From Paramyrothecium sp. XJ0827 (lineage: Eukaryota > Ascomycota > Sordariomycetes > Hypocreales > Stachybotryaceae), in assembly GCA_020881915.1 (NCBI GenBank), contig JAJFPB010000002.1, positions 4,030,001 through 4,094,000 on the forward strand: a DNA stretch of 64,000 nt, given 5' to 3'. Below are positions 9,032 through 20,970 of this stretch, piece by piece. The number at the start of each line of letters is the position of its first letter. The first letter of the stretch is position 1. Both the position numbers and the translations under genes were made by a program. The notes under the pieces are model-generated. The model was given only the letters and a program-made list of their open reading frames with translations. It was not told the DNA's origin and did no database searches.

Positions 9032-11914
9032 ATGCCTCGTCCTTCCGGCTCGAGCAAGCGACAGCAAGGAGGTGCCGCCGCCGGCCACCGCGACGCGAGG
9101 CAACACGACAATGGGCCCGTAGGTCCTACCAGACGAGTTACCGGCAAGAAGAGCCAAGGCCAGCTCGACGGCTCTGCAAGACCGGTCGACCACGCCGCCG
9201 GTCACGCAGGGTCGTCGCAGCTGCACTCCCAGAACGGCGCCAACGGACACGGCAACGGCGGCCTCAAGAACTACCACCATGATTCCATCTCCGACAGCCG
9301 CTCCAACCCCAATGACGCCCCTCGCAGGTCTTCCGTCGCCGAGTTTTCCGAGACGTCGTCCGAGTCGTGCATCTCCCACCTGGGCACCAACGGCACAGCC
9401 GTCGTCGAGGGCTCCCACCGACAGATCGATGTCAACGCCATGAAGAACGCCGACGTCCACCGGGACTCGGGCCCCTTTGAGCTGGCTGCCACCGTCCTCA
9501 AGTCGCTCCCCATGCAGGACACTCTCGCCATCCTCATCATTCTCATGCACGTGCCGTCGCTGTCGCTTTCCGTCATCTACACCATCTTCACCTTTCTCAC
9601 CTTTGTCCCGCCCGTCACCACGAGCTCGGGTATGAACATCAATTTCGCTGAAATCTTCGATGGCAACTCCACCATGCCCTCCCTTGTCACTGTGCTGTGC
9701 ATGGACTTTTTCTTCCTTCTTGTATGGCTGTTCCTGTGGCAGCCCATGCAGGACATCATCCTGGATTTCGCCAAGCCGGTTATTGCCATTACGCTAGGTG
9801 GAGGTACAAGCGCCAGGGATGGAACCTCCAGAGGCATCACGACGTGCTTCACCTGGGTCCTTTTGCACCATCTCATCCGTGGCACCAGGGCACATTGGTC
9901 TCGCCTGGCGAGCCACATCCCCGAGCACTGGCGCCTTCCATCCTTCTTCAACGATTCGTTCGGATCCAATTCGTTGCTGCACGATAAGAGAAGTGCTAAC
10001 AGCTGGGTCCGAAGCGCGCTGGCAATCCACATTCTGACTCAAGGCATGGTTCGCTACATCCGGGAGTGGTATTTGAAGCGGGAAAAGGTGAACGCCTCGT
10101 CGGGCGCGAGTGACCCGGAAGTAGGGAAGCTCCAAGCCGCGGCGGGCGACGGTGCGCATGATGTTGGTTTCCACACGCCCGAATCCGAGGCCTGGACGCA
10201 ACCGACGCTGCAGCCATCGACAACGAAAAAGAAAAGGAAACAAAGCGCGCAGGTTCGCTTACAGCAACCGCTGTGGGCTGCACTTGCTAGTACGAAGATT
10301 GTTGTTATGAAAGAATATGAATTATCGCATGCTGCTTCTGAGTCTGCTGGCTCCAACGCCACGGACATACATAACTTAGGAAACGCCCCTTTCGACCGCC
10401 AGCCCGGCCAGATATGGATATCTTACATTGGTAGCGACGAGGTCTGCTTCAGCACGAGCAGTTTTCCCGAGCTAGCTTACGATGCGAAGCCGGTTGCGAA
10501 GCAGAACGGGCATGAAGGAAGGCCGTCAGGCATCGACACCACCAAGCCGTTCTACGTGCGGGTCAACGACGCCTTTTGGCAGCCGACGCGCATCTTTGCG
10601 GTAAACGATCCGAGCGACCACTCTCAGGACGGGCCACGTTTCACGGGTGATATCTACGGACTGCGACCGGCCTCGAAGTACGTCTGCGAGTTTGTTGACA
10701 CACAGACGGACGAGATTCTCTTCTCGACGAGCATTCGAACCGCTCAAGAGCCTCAGCGTGAGACTGATGGGCCCGCGCCTGCTGTACCTGATGACCAGCA
10801 ACCTCGACGACCTGACTCACCTGCCACGACCCTCAAAACCTCCATTGCAGCCGCCGAAGCGAGGCTGGCTGACGAAAAGAATCGACTCAAGACACTGCGC
10901 AAGGAATGCAAAGCACGGATTAACGCACTCAAGAAGGACAATGAACTCACGGACAACCAGCTCTCGTCTGCAGGCAACCACGACGAAAAGTACAAGCAGA
11001 AGATCCGCCAGCAGGAGACTCAAAAGGCTCAAGCCGAGCGCGATACCGAACGTCTTGCCGAGCAGCTGAAGAACTTTGACACGGCTCCGGAACTCAGCGA
11101 ACGTAAGAAGAAGATGGAACGAGCCTACAACGCTGAGAAGAAGGTCTTCGACACGGCACAGAAAGGGTTTAAGGAGCACAAGTCTCGCCTGGAGAACGAA
11201 GTAAAGGCCCGCGAGGTTGAAAAGTCTAATCTCAACACCCGCCGCAACAAGATCGCCACTCGTATTGCCAAGGTCGAAAATGAGCTTGCCAACATCACTG
11301 ACGCCAACAACCGTGGGCTGGACGAGGCCGAGAGACGGAACCAGGAGCGTTCTGTGTGGCAGGAGCACATTGCCGGTATCGAAAGCAATTACCACGAGAG
11401 GCTTGCCCTCGTGCGAACCGCCAATGCAACCAGGTCTGAGCATATCAGGAATGCCCAAACTCAACTCTCAAGCTTCCACGAGTACATGAACTCTGCCAAC
11501 GGGATGCCGTACGACATGGCCGGTCCTGCCGACCAGGGACATGCTTTTCAGCAGCCCAGCACGTGGAATCCGAATCCTGCCGCACCTCCGCATTTCCCGA
11601 CCAGCATGTGGACTAACTCGTCGACCGACTTGGTTCCTTCCATGACCACGACTGCGGGACCAACGAGCCTACCATTCTGGCAGCCTCCGCCAACTGCACC
11701 TCCCTTTGAGCCGCGCGTGTCCAAGTCTAGAGGACGCAGCTCGAGCATGCTCAGTGATGTTAGCGGTTTTACTCAGTCTAGCGAGGAGGAGAACAGTTCA
11801 CCAATTGGCATGCAGCTACCGAGTCGTCTGTGGGCTACGGACAGACTCCGTAAAGAGGGCAGTATGAGAAGCAGCGGAAGCGGCAGCTCGGGCGAGCCGG
11901 TGAGTCCAGCGTGA
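9032..11914 (+). CDS. acrB: AcrB-type ubiquitination-network protein, N-terminal membrane segments and long coiled coil
   Basis: This is an intronless 960-residue protein from the ATG at 9032. The frame is open further to an ATG at 8963, but the 9032 start (MPRPSGSSKRQQGG) is the more natural one. Residues about 1-140 are polar and low-complexity. Then come two or three hydrophobic segments: TLAILIILMHVPSLSLSVIY with TIFTFLTFVPP, LVTVLCMDFFFLLVWLFLW, and a weaker VIAITLGGG. A long charged heptad-like coiled coil spans about 620-830, and a Pro/Ser-rich tail follows. This architecture is that of Aspergillus nidulans AcrB, linked genetically to acriflavine resistance and to the CreB/CreC deubiquitination and CreD network. 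The biochemical role is unclear. It converges with the F-box gene at 12325. Confidence 0.85.
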   Translation: MPRPSGSSKRQQGGAAAGHRDARQHDNGPVGPTRRVTGKKSQGQLDGSARPVDHAAGHAGSSQLHSQNGANGHGNGGLKNYHHDSISDSRSNPNDAPRRSSVAEFSETSSESCISHLGTNGTAVVEGSHRQIDVNAMKNADVHRDSGPFELAATVLKSLPMQDTLAILIILMHVPSLSLSVIYTIFTFLTFVPPVTTSSGMNINFAEIFDGNSTMPSLVTVLCMDFFFLLVWLFLWQPMQDIILDFAKPVIAITLGGGTSARDGTSRGITTCFTWVLLHHLIRGTRAHWSRLASHIPEHWRLPSFFNDSFGSNSLLHDKRSANSWVRSALAIHILTQGMVRYIREWYLKREKVNASSGASDPEVGKLQAAAGDGAHDVGFHTPESEAWTQPTLQPSTTKKKRKQSAQVRLQQPLWAALASTKIVVMKEYELSHAASESAGSNATDIHNLGNAPFDRQPGQIWISYIGSDEVCFSTSSFPELAYDAKPVAKQNGHEGRPSGIDTTKPFYVRVNDAFWQPTRIFAVNDPSDHSQDGPRFTGDIYGLRPASKYVCEFVDTQTDEILFSTSIRTAQEPQRETDGPAPAVPDDQQPRRPDSPATTLKTSIAAAEARLADEKNRLKTLRKECKARINALKKDNELTDNQLSSAGNHDEKYKQKIRQQETQKAQAERDTERLAEQLKNFDTAPELSERKKKMERAYNAEKKVFDTAQKGFKEHKSRLENEVKAREVEKSNLNTRRNKIATRIAKVENELANITDANNRGLDEAERRNQERSVWQEHIAGIESNYHERLALVRTANATRSEHIRNAQTQLSSFHEYMNSANGMPYDMAGPADQGHAFQQPSTWNPNPAAPPHFPTSMWTNSSTDLVPSMTTTAGPTSLPFWQPPPTAPPFEPRVSKSRGRSSSMLSDVSGFTQSSEEENSSPIGMQLPSRLWATDRLRKEGSMRSSGSGSSGEPVSPA

Positions 11915-12324
11915 TCCGTGCCGGAGCTTGTCTCCTGCGGACCATCAGCGGGTTCGATTAGGTAGTGTCGACTAGGTGAAAATAAAGCATTGCTTAGTTC
12001 TGTTTTTATATGTTTTGTTCACTTGTCGTGATTGCGTGCGATTCATACATGTGCATGTCCATTCCTCGCTTATTGATATTTAAGAGCGGAATGAGCTTGG
12101 GCATTATGAGATTCGCTTCTATCTCCGCAGCCTATCCCTCAATATCGACTACAGGAACCAGAACATCGAGCCGACCGACATGAAAATCTAACAATTTCTA
12201 TCATTGCAAATAGCTTACCGGCATACGTATTAAGGAGAGGCAGTTGGATGCGGAGCAACGTCCAGACACGAAACGCTCATTCATGTCGAAACAAACAACA
12301 AACAACATAACTTACCTGGAGTAT
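11915..12324. other. Convergent 3' intergenic region
   Basis: This 410-base, AT-rich stretch lies between the stops of acrB and the minus-strand F-box gene. No gene is seen. Confidence 0.7.
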
Positions 12325-13878
12325 TCAGAACCTAACAAACCCGTAAGCCTTCTTCTCTGGGTCGGGCGACAAGGCCCAGCGTCGGCACACGTTCAGGTTA
12401 AAATCGTCAGACGGGAAGTCGAACCGCACGTCCGTGCCCTTGCGGTCCTGGAACTTCGCGAGGCGCTGACTGGCCTTGAGGAGCTTCCAGTGATCCCAGT
12501 GGCGGGACCAGCGTGCAAAGTCGACGAGCACGCCAACCGTGACGTGCTCGAGGTCGTGCAGCTCGTCCCTGGCCTGCAGGACGAGGTCTTTAAGGTCGCG
12601 CTCTATAGACCGGGGCACGTACCAGACGCGCAGCTTGCGCAGCCGTTGGGGCAGGAGGTTCCAGAGCCAGCCATGGGAGGGCAGGGGGTTGTGCGCCCCA
12701 GGGTGGTTTGGCCAGCCGTAGACCATGCTGTAGGCGATGCCAAGGTCCTCGAGCTTGGGGAAGTGGCGTAGCTGCCAGGAGGCCTCGACGTTGACGAGGT
12801 TGGGCGGCCTGTGCTCGTAATCGCGGCAGCGCGCGATGAGGGGTTCCCGGGCAGAGAACTGGTGGTGAAGAGCGTTGCCTCGGATAAGCCAAACGGTAGG
12901 GACGTGGACGAGGTGCAGGCGGCGAAGACGCTCTTTGGCGGGCATGAACGCGTCAATGACCCGGGCCACGTCGCCGCACAGCCTGTCGTCTTGCATGTAG
13001 TACTCAATGTCAACGAGTTTGGGGCAGGCACTTACCAATTGCTTCATCTGGGCCGGGCTGGGCCCGTTGATGACGAGCTTCCGGAGGTTGGGGAGGTTCG
13101 GCACCCTGAAGGGACGGTTGGCCAAATTGTCGTACGGCTCCAGGACAAACAGCTCCTGCAGGTTGGCGGCCGCGTCGGCGAAGTACGAGTTGACGAGGTG
13201 CTCGCGCGCGGTCGGCCCGTGAAAGGCCAGCGTCTTGAGCCTCGGGAGCGGGAGGACGTAGGGGCCGTTGTTTTTGACGGAGGGCCAGCGCTGGGTGCAC
13301 CGGATGCTGAGGAGCTCGATGTTGGGGACGAGCCGTATGCAGCTATTTATGACGGCGGCGGAGAGCGTGGCGGAACGGCGGTTGACCAAGGCCTCGAGCG
13401 AGGTCGGGCGGCCGTCGGCGCTCCGGATCGGGCCCTTGAGCTCCACGCCGGACCCCGCCCACTGCGCGGCACGAAACTCCCACAGGTCCAGGAACCTGAC
13501 GCACCGGGCGAGGTCCGGCCGCGCGCCCAACATCTTGATAAAGCCCACCTGCCAGTCCGGCAGGCCGACGGGGCAGGGCTGCCGCCCGTCCGAGTAGGCG
13601 TGCGCGAGGCACGGCTGCGTGACGGCGCGGCCGGCGCGGCAGGTCCGGGCGAGGCTGGCGAGCGTGAGCGTGGATTCCTTGTACGCGGCGTCCGGCGCGC
13701 GGTCGTCGAGGGAGGGGAACTGGGAGTGGAAGCAGAAGAACTCACAGATGATGAGGACGACCTCGGTGGGCAGGTCGAAGAGCTGGAGGCGCGGGGGCCG
13801 GGGCCGGGGCCGGGTGAAGGCTTGCACGGCGGCTTGGTCGGCGCTGGTCTCGCGCTTCTGACGCTTTCGGAGTCTCAT
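12325..13878 (-). CDS. F-box protein
   Basis: This is a single-exon, 517-residue protein. An F-box lies at about residues 33-75 (LFDLPTEVVLIICEFF, then ASLARTCRAGRAVTQPCL). F-box proteins recruit Skp1-Cullin-1 ubiquitin ligases. The rest has irregular leucine-rich strands (for example LSIRCTQRW, LKTLAFHG, LQELFVLEPY, LRKLVINGPSP), consistent with the degenerate LRR-like C-termini of the expanded fungal F-box families. Codon usage is very GC-rich at third positions, which produces long mirror frames on the plus strand. The substrate is unknown. It is divergent from the FHIP gene with 582 bases between the starts. Confidence 0.85.
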   Translation of the reverse strand: MRLRKRQKRETSADQAAVQAFTRPRPRPPRLQLFDLPTEVVLIICEFFCFHSQFPSLDDRAPDAAYKESTLTLASLARTCRAGRAVTQPCLAHAYSDGRQPCPVGLPDWQVGFIKMLGARPDLARCVRFLDLWEFRAAQWAGSGVELKGPIRSADGRPTSLEALVNRRSATLSAAVINSCIRLVPNIELLSIRCTQRWPSVKNNGPYVLPLPRLKTLAFHGPTAREHLVNSYFADAAANLQELFVLEPYDNLANRPFRVPNLPNLRKLVINGPSPAQMKQLVSACPKLVDIEYYMQDDRLCGDVARVIDAFMPAKERLRRLHLVHVPTVWLIRGNALHHQFSAREPLIARCRDYEHRPPNLVNVEASWQLRHFPKLEDLGIAYSMVYGWPNHPGAHNPLPSHGWLWNLLPQRLRKLRVWYVPRSIERDLKDLVLQARDELHDLEHVTVGVLVDFARWSRHWDHWKLLKASQRLAKFQDRKGTDVRFDFPSDDFNLNVCRRWALSPDPEKKAYGFVRF

Positions 13879-14460
13879 GCTTGCGGTTGGTAGGAGGTTT
13901 GAATGATGGGTTGGAATTGATAAAAGAGTATGAGGGACAGGTTCATATCCGCGGCAGGCGCATCGTTAAATATTGGATGAAACTTATCTGTTAGACATTC
14001 CCACGTCTTTGATACTGCAATGAGAAGGTCGTATTTCCATTCAAGGTCGATATAAGCTCCTTTGTCCATTGTGAGGATAGCCATTGTTTAAATCGCTCTG
14101 TTCTGGGATTCTCCATTGTGCTTTGTGTTTGTCTATAAACTTGACGTGCGTTGATCCTTTGTGTTTTGGAAAACATTGTTATAAAAATAAAAGCAGTACA
14201 GTACCAACGTTCACGATACTTCCTCTTTTGGTCGTCAACTATCGGCCATGGAAACCTGGCTACCCTGCACGTGGGGGCAACGCTCACTGTGGCTTGCGTC
14301 AAGCCACATTTTCCCGTTAAAGATATCCAGGGTACGTACCGGCGGGGACGCGGTTGCTTGAGACGCTCGCGGTCGAGGCCATTTGAATGCAATGCAATCA
14401 TGCCCCTTTTGAAGCCCACACTTTCGATACCCTTCCAGAGGAGATGAGTCGACAATCTCC
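13879..14460. other. Shared divergent promoter region of F-box gene and FHIP gene
   Basis: This is AT-rich non-coding sequence between two divergent starts. No frame of note is present. Confidence 0.6.
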
Positions 14461-17400
14461 ATGGACTTTGTGAGTTCACGGAACGCGGAGCCCTCACATC
14501 ATCGCCAACGCTAACGGTGCGCCCAGTGGTCACGCTTGCTGAGCCCGCTCTCCTCGGGCACCACCCGCAAGGACCAGGCCAAAGACCCTGCGAAGCGCCT
14601 GCACCGCTTCGAGAAGGAGTACGGCAACCTACTGGTAACGTCGCCCTATCCGTGCTTTGCGGTTGTAGACAAGTTGCTGAGTTCCGCCTCCAGTCAACAT
14701 GGCGCACGTCCTCGAACCTTTCCCGTGACAGCGAGGCCGCCGAGACCCTCGAGGTCCGCCTCCAGGAGCTCACCAACATCCTGAGCGACGAGAGCCGGCG
14801 CCCGCTGCCCCATCCGTGCATCCAATATGCCTCGATCAAGCAGATCTACGTGCCCATCGGCAAGATCGCCACCATCTCCTACAACGAGTGGATCATCAAG
14901 GAGGCCGTCCTGTTCTTCGCGACCCTCATCGAGAGCGAGGAGGAGGCCTTTGTCGAGAACCCGACCTTCTCCGCGAGCCTGACGAACCTGCTCGTGCGCA
15001 TCACGGGCGTCAACAGCGTGCGCCTCGGCCTGGACACCGAGTCGCGCGTCGTCGAGCTCGCCTTCAACATCACCACCAAGATCCGGCTGGACCCGGACAT
15101 CCTGCCGGCGTGGTTTAAGACGCAGCCGGCCGCGCCGCAGCAGGACCAGGAGGAGAGGGCCCTGGACAGCCGGGAGAAGTTTGCCGGCCGCACGCAGCGG
15201 GCCGACTTTCCTCTCTTCTACATACTCATGGACTACATCCACCACGAGGGAAAAGTTGGCGATTTCGCACGGACGGGGCTGCTCTACATCATCGAGGCGG
15301 CGTCGAGGTCGGCGCTGCTGGAACAGTGGATCGTCGAGAGCGACCTTTCGACGCTGATGGCCACGGGTCTTGGTGCCTTGTACAGCCAGCTGAGTCGCAA
15401 GCTGGTGATTGACCACCCGCCGAACAGCCTCCCACCTATCCTTGCCCTATCCGACTATGAACATCCCGTCAGCAACTATGAAGTCACCAGCTCCTGCTCT
15501 CAGGAGTTCCAGTCACACCTAGAGACGTTTCTCTCCCATCTGCTCTTCTGGCAGGATGTTTTGAACCACTGTAGGTCATTAGAGGTCAAATCGACCCTAC
15601 TAGAGCACTTCCAAATCATCTTCCTGGAGCAACTATTGTGAGTATCCTAGCCGCCTGAACCAAGCACTCGCTGACATAGTCAGGTATCCCTCGCTTCTCG
15701 AGTCCTCCGATATCGACGGCGGCTCTTCTGTGGCGGTGTTGACATACCTTCGTCGCATCCTGGAGTCTCTCGACCATCCTGACATGATTAATCTGATTCT
15801 GCATTACCTCCTGGCCTTGCCCGATACCCCTTCTGCGGAGGACGACAAAGCACGGACATCAGTCAGCGATGCCCGTAAACGAAAGTCGATGGACCTTGCA
15901 ACCATGATGGCGCAAAAGTCGGATACCACGGCTACCCCTTTACTGTTCAATCTTGTCGATCTTATACTAGCATGTTTGCGATCGCGGAACCAGCAGACCA
16001 TTCATGTAACACTTCAACTTGTGTCGGCGATTCTCAAGAGGCACCATCGATATGCGGTGCTCACTCTCCTCAGAACCGAGATCCTGCCAAGAAAAACGGT
16101 GAATCGAACCATCGCCGCGCACGAACAGGAGATTGAGTATCTGATGTATCTCGCGGGTTCACTTAGTGGACCGGCCAACTTTGACGAGATATACCAGACC
16201 ATGTTGCGAGACACATTGACGCGAATAGAAAGCCACCCGTGCTCACTGAAGCTCGTTGCCCCTCACTTCTCGAACTTGAGAGGTGGTGAAGAAGTTTCGG
16301 TTCCTGGCGCACCGCGTGATGTGCGGGACCATCTGCTCCGACCGGACGACCCGCTTCTCAATGCCATCGTCGACCTGCTGACAACGTTTTTCATGAATCC
16401 CGTGGAGACGAATTTGTCGGTGACGGAGACGATGATTGATTTAGCCATCTGTGGTTACATGAGTATCGAGGGGTGGTTAACGCGGGACCCACGCAGCTAC
16501 AGCTATGACGAGGACGAGGATGAAGTCGAGGCCACTGCCACCTCTCCGCTGAGCGACGACACTCAGTGTCCTCCCTTCACGTCGATTGAGTTGGACCCCG
16601 AGGTTCGCGAAGCCACTGAGCGGCTCAAAGCTCTTGAACAATGCAGGCGGCGTCCTCAGTGGAAGCAGGACTCCGTTCCTCGTATACTGGAAGTGCTAGA
16701 GCAACTGTCGCAACAGATTGCCACATACCGAGAGTCCATCCCTAGGTTCGACGAGTTGGTGCAGCAGCGCCGAGAAGCTTTCCAGGCTGCCGATTCAATA
16801 TTGGACAATCCGGCCCCAGCACGCAAAGGAACACCCGCGCAGGTCGAGACTCCCCAACGCCCCAGTGCAGATGGAATATCGCGAAGCACATCTCCCGGCC
16901 GGCCCTCCGCCTTTGAGGGGTTTGCACAGCGCCTTCTTTCTGAGCTGGGAACGCCAAGCCGCTCCGGCAGTCCAAGAGGACGCAAGGAGCAGAGTCGAAG
17001 CTCCGGAGCGGCGTCCCCGCTGCTTTCGCCCGGCAGTGCGCCGCCTCTTCCCAAACCAGGGCCGTTTTCACTGCGAGATGCGACATCTCCTCACAGTGAA
17101 GCGTCACGTGGAAGTGTGCACCAAAGTCAATCCCCCAGCAGGGCGAGAGGCGAGGCTGGTTTCTTTAGTGAAGAGCGTGATCATGTCGTGGACGGCCAGG
17201 CGGCGGCGTTTGCAGCCATTGACCAAACTATACTTGCAAGGCGTGTTGGTCCACCATCAAGCAAGAAGGTGGACCCCATACCATTGAAGTTTGACAAGGA
17301 GCCTATTCCTGAGCCAGAGGAGACGAGCAAATCAACAGAGGAGGAATCACAGTCGGCAACGGAAGCTGAGGGTGCCACCGCAGAAAGCGAACCTGTCGAG

Positions 17401-17556
17401 GAAGCCCCGGCGACGCAGCCGACGACCCCGACCGAGCAGACGGCCTCCGTATCCCATATCATCACAAACGTCATTGTGCTGCAGTCTTTCCTGCTTGAAC
17501 TGGCCAGTCTACTGCAAGTCCGAGCAGGGTTGTTCGATGAGCTTCGCTTTGTCTAA
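14461..17556 (+). CDS. fhipA: FHIP / RAI16-like protein (FTS-Hook-FHIP early-endosome adaptor subunit)
   Basis: Four coding exons are read as 14461-14469, 14527-14634, 14694-15637 and 15684-17556, encoding about 977 residues. The first coding exon is only 9 bases (Met-Asp-Phe) before a GTGAGT donor, giving MDFWSRLLSPLSS at the N-terminus. The conserved RAI16-like core follows (DPAKRLHRFEKEYGNLL, SYNEWIIKEAVLFFATLIESEEEAF, then HEGKVGDFARTGLLYIIEAAS), and all phases agree. FHIP joins FTS and Hook to link early endosomes to dynein/dynactin; in A. nidulans FhipA is needed for long-distance endosome movement. Residues about 660-930 are a Ser/Pro/Glu-rich disordered region, followed by a hydrophobic C-terminal helix (IITNVIVLQSFLLELASLLQ). 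Confidence 0.88.
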
Positions 17557-20500
17557 GGTGGTGGGAAGTAGTGTACATAGAGCGGATGAGGAGCTGGCGA
17601 GAGCCAGTATGGAAGAAATGCATGGACTAGCCTCGTGTACAGTGCCACGAGGCCGGGCGAGGTAGCGATAGCGCACTCCTTACTTAGAAAGACCTGAAGA
17701 CACGAGAGCACATAATAGAGAGCCTTTATTTCCAATTTCGATTAGATGGACGCAGGGCATGCTTTTCCCCCTCTTATCTTGCTGCTGCCCCATCTCGTCA
17801 CTTTTTTTCTGTTTCTTATTCGCTTTACACATCTTCATTTATTCTTCCACGATCAGTCCCTATCTTCTAGGGTCTTCCCACGATGTAAGTTAACCTATTG
17901 TGCGGGAAAGTGTCGACTGAGCGTGGGCAATGACCCACATTCAAACACCGGAGCATTGGCATCTTCTTTGAGGCACAGTCGCATCTAGGGACGAATCCTG
18001 AATACCTGGCGGCGGTATTTATCAACTCTGTAGGCCATTAAGTATTTGCAGATGTAAGGGCTGCTTGAGCCACTGCAGTGGAGGCAGCATCGCCCAGTCT
18101 CTGCTCATTAAGATGCGCGACGTAGCACGAGATGTGCTGAAAGACGTCGAGGACAGGGCCACGTCTACTTTGCTCTTACCAGAAGCAAAGAGAAAGTGAT
18201 CCGCAGCCAGTTTACCCGCGACCATCTCCTTGTGCGCTACTCGTCAGCGGATTCGGGTTGTTGCCCACTGCCAGATGCGCGTGAAGCTTGCGACGCAGGC
18301 CGAGGATATCTGGGCGGACCTTGGAGAATCTGCGAATACTCGACTAAGGGATAAGCGGCCACTTCTACTGGACCAGGTGGAGGAAAGGACTAAACCCCAG
18401 GATCAAGCGAGCAATATTGTTCACCATGTTGAGACTTGAGACATGGGCTTGTTGCTGCGCGGCCTCGGCAGGACTTGTAACATCTTCGAGGTTGACATGG
18501 GCCATGGCAACATGGATATGGTACTGTTCTTGTATGGCGAAATGGGATGCCACTGATCGAGTCGCAAGGATTCATTCTTCACTCGCTTACACAGTTGACT
18601 CTGACCAGAGATTGGGTTCGATAACCAGCGGCGGTGGCTAGCGAGAAGGCGTGGGCACAAGGACATCATGTGCGAGCAGTGAATGCCTTACGAATCATAA
18701 TGCATCATCTTCGGATCATGTTCAAATTATCCTGGGATAATCTTAGAATGATTGGACAAATTTGCATCTTTCCAACTCCAAGGTTATTCAAGGTGTTTTG
18801 AAGATGTTCTTCCGTCTATTCTCTATACGTACTCCGGCTTGGTCTTGCAGTCCGCCTCACTCTCTTACTCACCCACGTCTGGAGAAACAAGGATTACTGC
18901 AGTGTGAAGCTCCAGGCGGAGCTTTCGAAATCACCGAGATGGTTGGCAAATCAGCCGCAGACAGTGTGACGTTATGGAGTTGTATTGACCAAGCGGCTGG
19001 TTGTTGGCCCGAAGCTAAATGCTTGCCTGTGCGTCGAGGCGAGCAGGTGTGGAGGTGTATCGACGACCTCGGGCAATATTAGGCCGTTCGTGGCATTTCG
19101 TTGGAATGATGAGGCGCGCGCGACCGCAAGGGCTCGCGGCTTGGCCCTGCGCAGGCAGTCCGAAAGCTTCAGTTGGCTTGGCTTGCGACGTCGTCGCTAA
19201 ATGTCTCTCCACCAATGTCTTGGCTTGTCTCAGCGCTAATTTCTGGAGAAGAGCGCCTTGTCTTGCTGATCCTGGACTTGAGCCAAGTTTGCGGGAAAAT
19301 GGGCTCCAGGAGGGGCCTTTTGGTTTAAAGCTTAGGGGGACGACCGTTGGCAATCGTCCGCTGATCCCATATGAAGGTTTGATGGAGAATAAGAATGATG
19401 ACGGAGGAGACGAACGACAGACAAGGAGTGAGTGGGGGCCATTTTGAGCACGACCTTTACCCACCGGCGTTGCAAATCCAATGCAGTCGAGAGTCGTGTC
19501 TCGATGCTCCCTGGTCTCGCTAACACGTTAAAGGATCGCTGCTTTCCTGCTGCTGGTCTTGGCTTTCGTGATCGACATGGTGCATCGCCTGCACGCGACC
19601 ACCACCTGACCCCGGAAGGTCGGCGAGGAAAAGACGTCAAGGAGCGAGTTGCGTGGATGGGTGGGAAAGCTCGACGTAACTGGAGGTCTGGTTCGAGCTC
19701 AAGGGGGTGGATGGTGTGGTGCTGTAAATGAAAGGACCGGCTTCAGCCAATATCGTCGTTGTTGAATGGTACAAGGTGCATCGCTGGATGAGGCAACGTA
19801 TCAGAGGGGCCGAAGGACGGCCGATGCCTGGGATTTAACAATCCTGCCAGGTTGACACGAGTGCTGTGGGGAACTGCTACGTTTGATAGAAAGAAAACAG
19901 CAATTTTGATTGAGCGATTGATGTTTGGGGCTTTGCCATTGGCTTATATGTGCTTGACAATTTGCCTACTTCTCGTTCTCTCAGTAATGGAGACACTTAT
20001 ATTAGTTGTGCAACTCTGCAGCAATGAGAGAATGGACCAAGAAAACACAGGACACTGCTACTAGCTGTACTCTCATAATTTTGATTTACAGCATCTGTCG
20101 AACCACGCGGTTTGTCCTGTCAGCAACCTACATCTGAAGACGCGGCCCGGGTGGCTTGTCAGCAACCGGCATCGGCATCGACATCGACGACATCAACATC
20201 GACAACCGACATGCCCCCGGGGAAAGGCCCACACCCTCCCCCAGCGAGCCCAGCCCTGCGCTACGTCAGCGGATGCCCGGGGAAGTGGAGCGACAATGGG
20301 GCCAGCAAACCTACCACCCTGGCAACCCGAGAACCTGGGGCCGAGAGGGGGCCGCGGCCGTTGCCCTTACTGGCCGGCCTGTGCGGTCAATTTCTCGGCA
20401 TCACTTACACCTTGGAAACCCCTCTTCCCCGACTGCGTCGATCGCTTCCTTTACGGTTTTATTCACCCTTGGCAAGTAGGCTTGGGCTCCTGTCCACTGC

Positions 20501-20970
20501 GTGTACGGCACACGTACTGCGGCGGTGGCCGAGAGCGCACGTTTCGCCTGCAGACGCCCGGGTGGCACGACATCGGATTTACACGCAGAGTACGCAAAGG
20601 CACACAAAGTTCGAAAGATGCGGGCCAAGAACCGCCCTCTCCAACGAACGCCTTGCGCGGTGGAAGGATTCTCTGCCTTTGGCGAACGCACTCGTGACAG
20701 GCGACGAGTGGGGAAGACCAGTTCCAGCAACCAGGATGGAAGCAGGTCCTGGCAAGGTTACATGCGCCCAGAAATCATGGGCGGTCAAATCGAAGCAGAT
20801 CGATGAGCTTTGGTCTGGGCACTGGCAATGGGAGCAGGACTATTAATTGGTATAGCCATCCGCTCTTCAAACCGCTACCGTCATTTGTTCCTCTGCATGG
20901 TTGATCGGTCCTCGCTCATCGCAAGAGGATGACAAAGTAAACCGCACGTTACCAAAGCCTACCAAAGCCC
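17557..20970. other. Gene-poor region (about 3.4 kb)
   Basis: No convincing gene is seen. A minus-strand patch at 18244-18560 has a coding look (helical, alanine- and leucine-rich) but is broken and has no acceptable introns. At 20150-20215 there is a degenerate CATCGA/CATCGG hexamer-like repeat that creates an artificial Ser/Thr run in one frame. The last 300 bases are presumably the leader of the sugar transporter. Confidence 0.5.
20155..20215 (+). repeat. Degenerate CATCGR / ACATCG short tandem repeat
   Basis: About ten imperfect copies of a 6-base CATCG-type unit are visible. This is low-complexity sequence in an apparently non-coding region upstream of the sugar transporter. Confidence 0.6.

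Noticed and set aside
12811..13893. A 360-residue plus-strand frame opposite the first F-box gene
   Set aside because: It mirrors the GC-rich third positions of the minus-strand F-box gene and has biased Gly/Glu/Arg composition.
19015..19464. A 149-residue minus-strand frame in the 17.6-21 kb gap
   Set aside because: No recognisable motif, no splice partner and no promoter-like context; overlapping frames of similar length exist on the other strand.
19685..19700. A GGTTCGA-like tRNA B-box
   Set aside because: No matching A-box, cloverleaf or terminator T-run could be found around it.
20112..20846. A 244-residue plus-strand frame upstream of the sugar transporter
   Set aside because: It begins in a CATCG-type repeat that yields an artificial Ser/Thr run, has no family resemblance, and overlaps equally long frames in other phases. 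It looks like GC-rich leader sequence.
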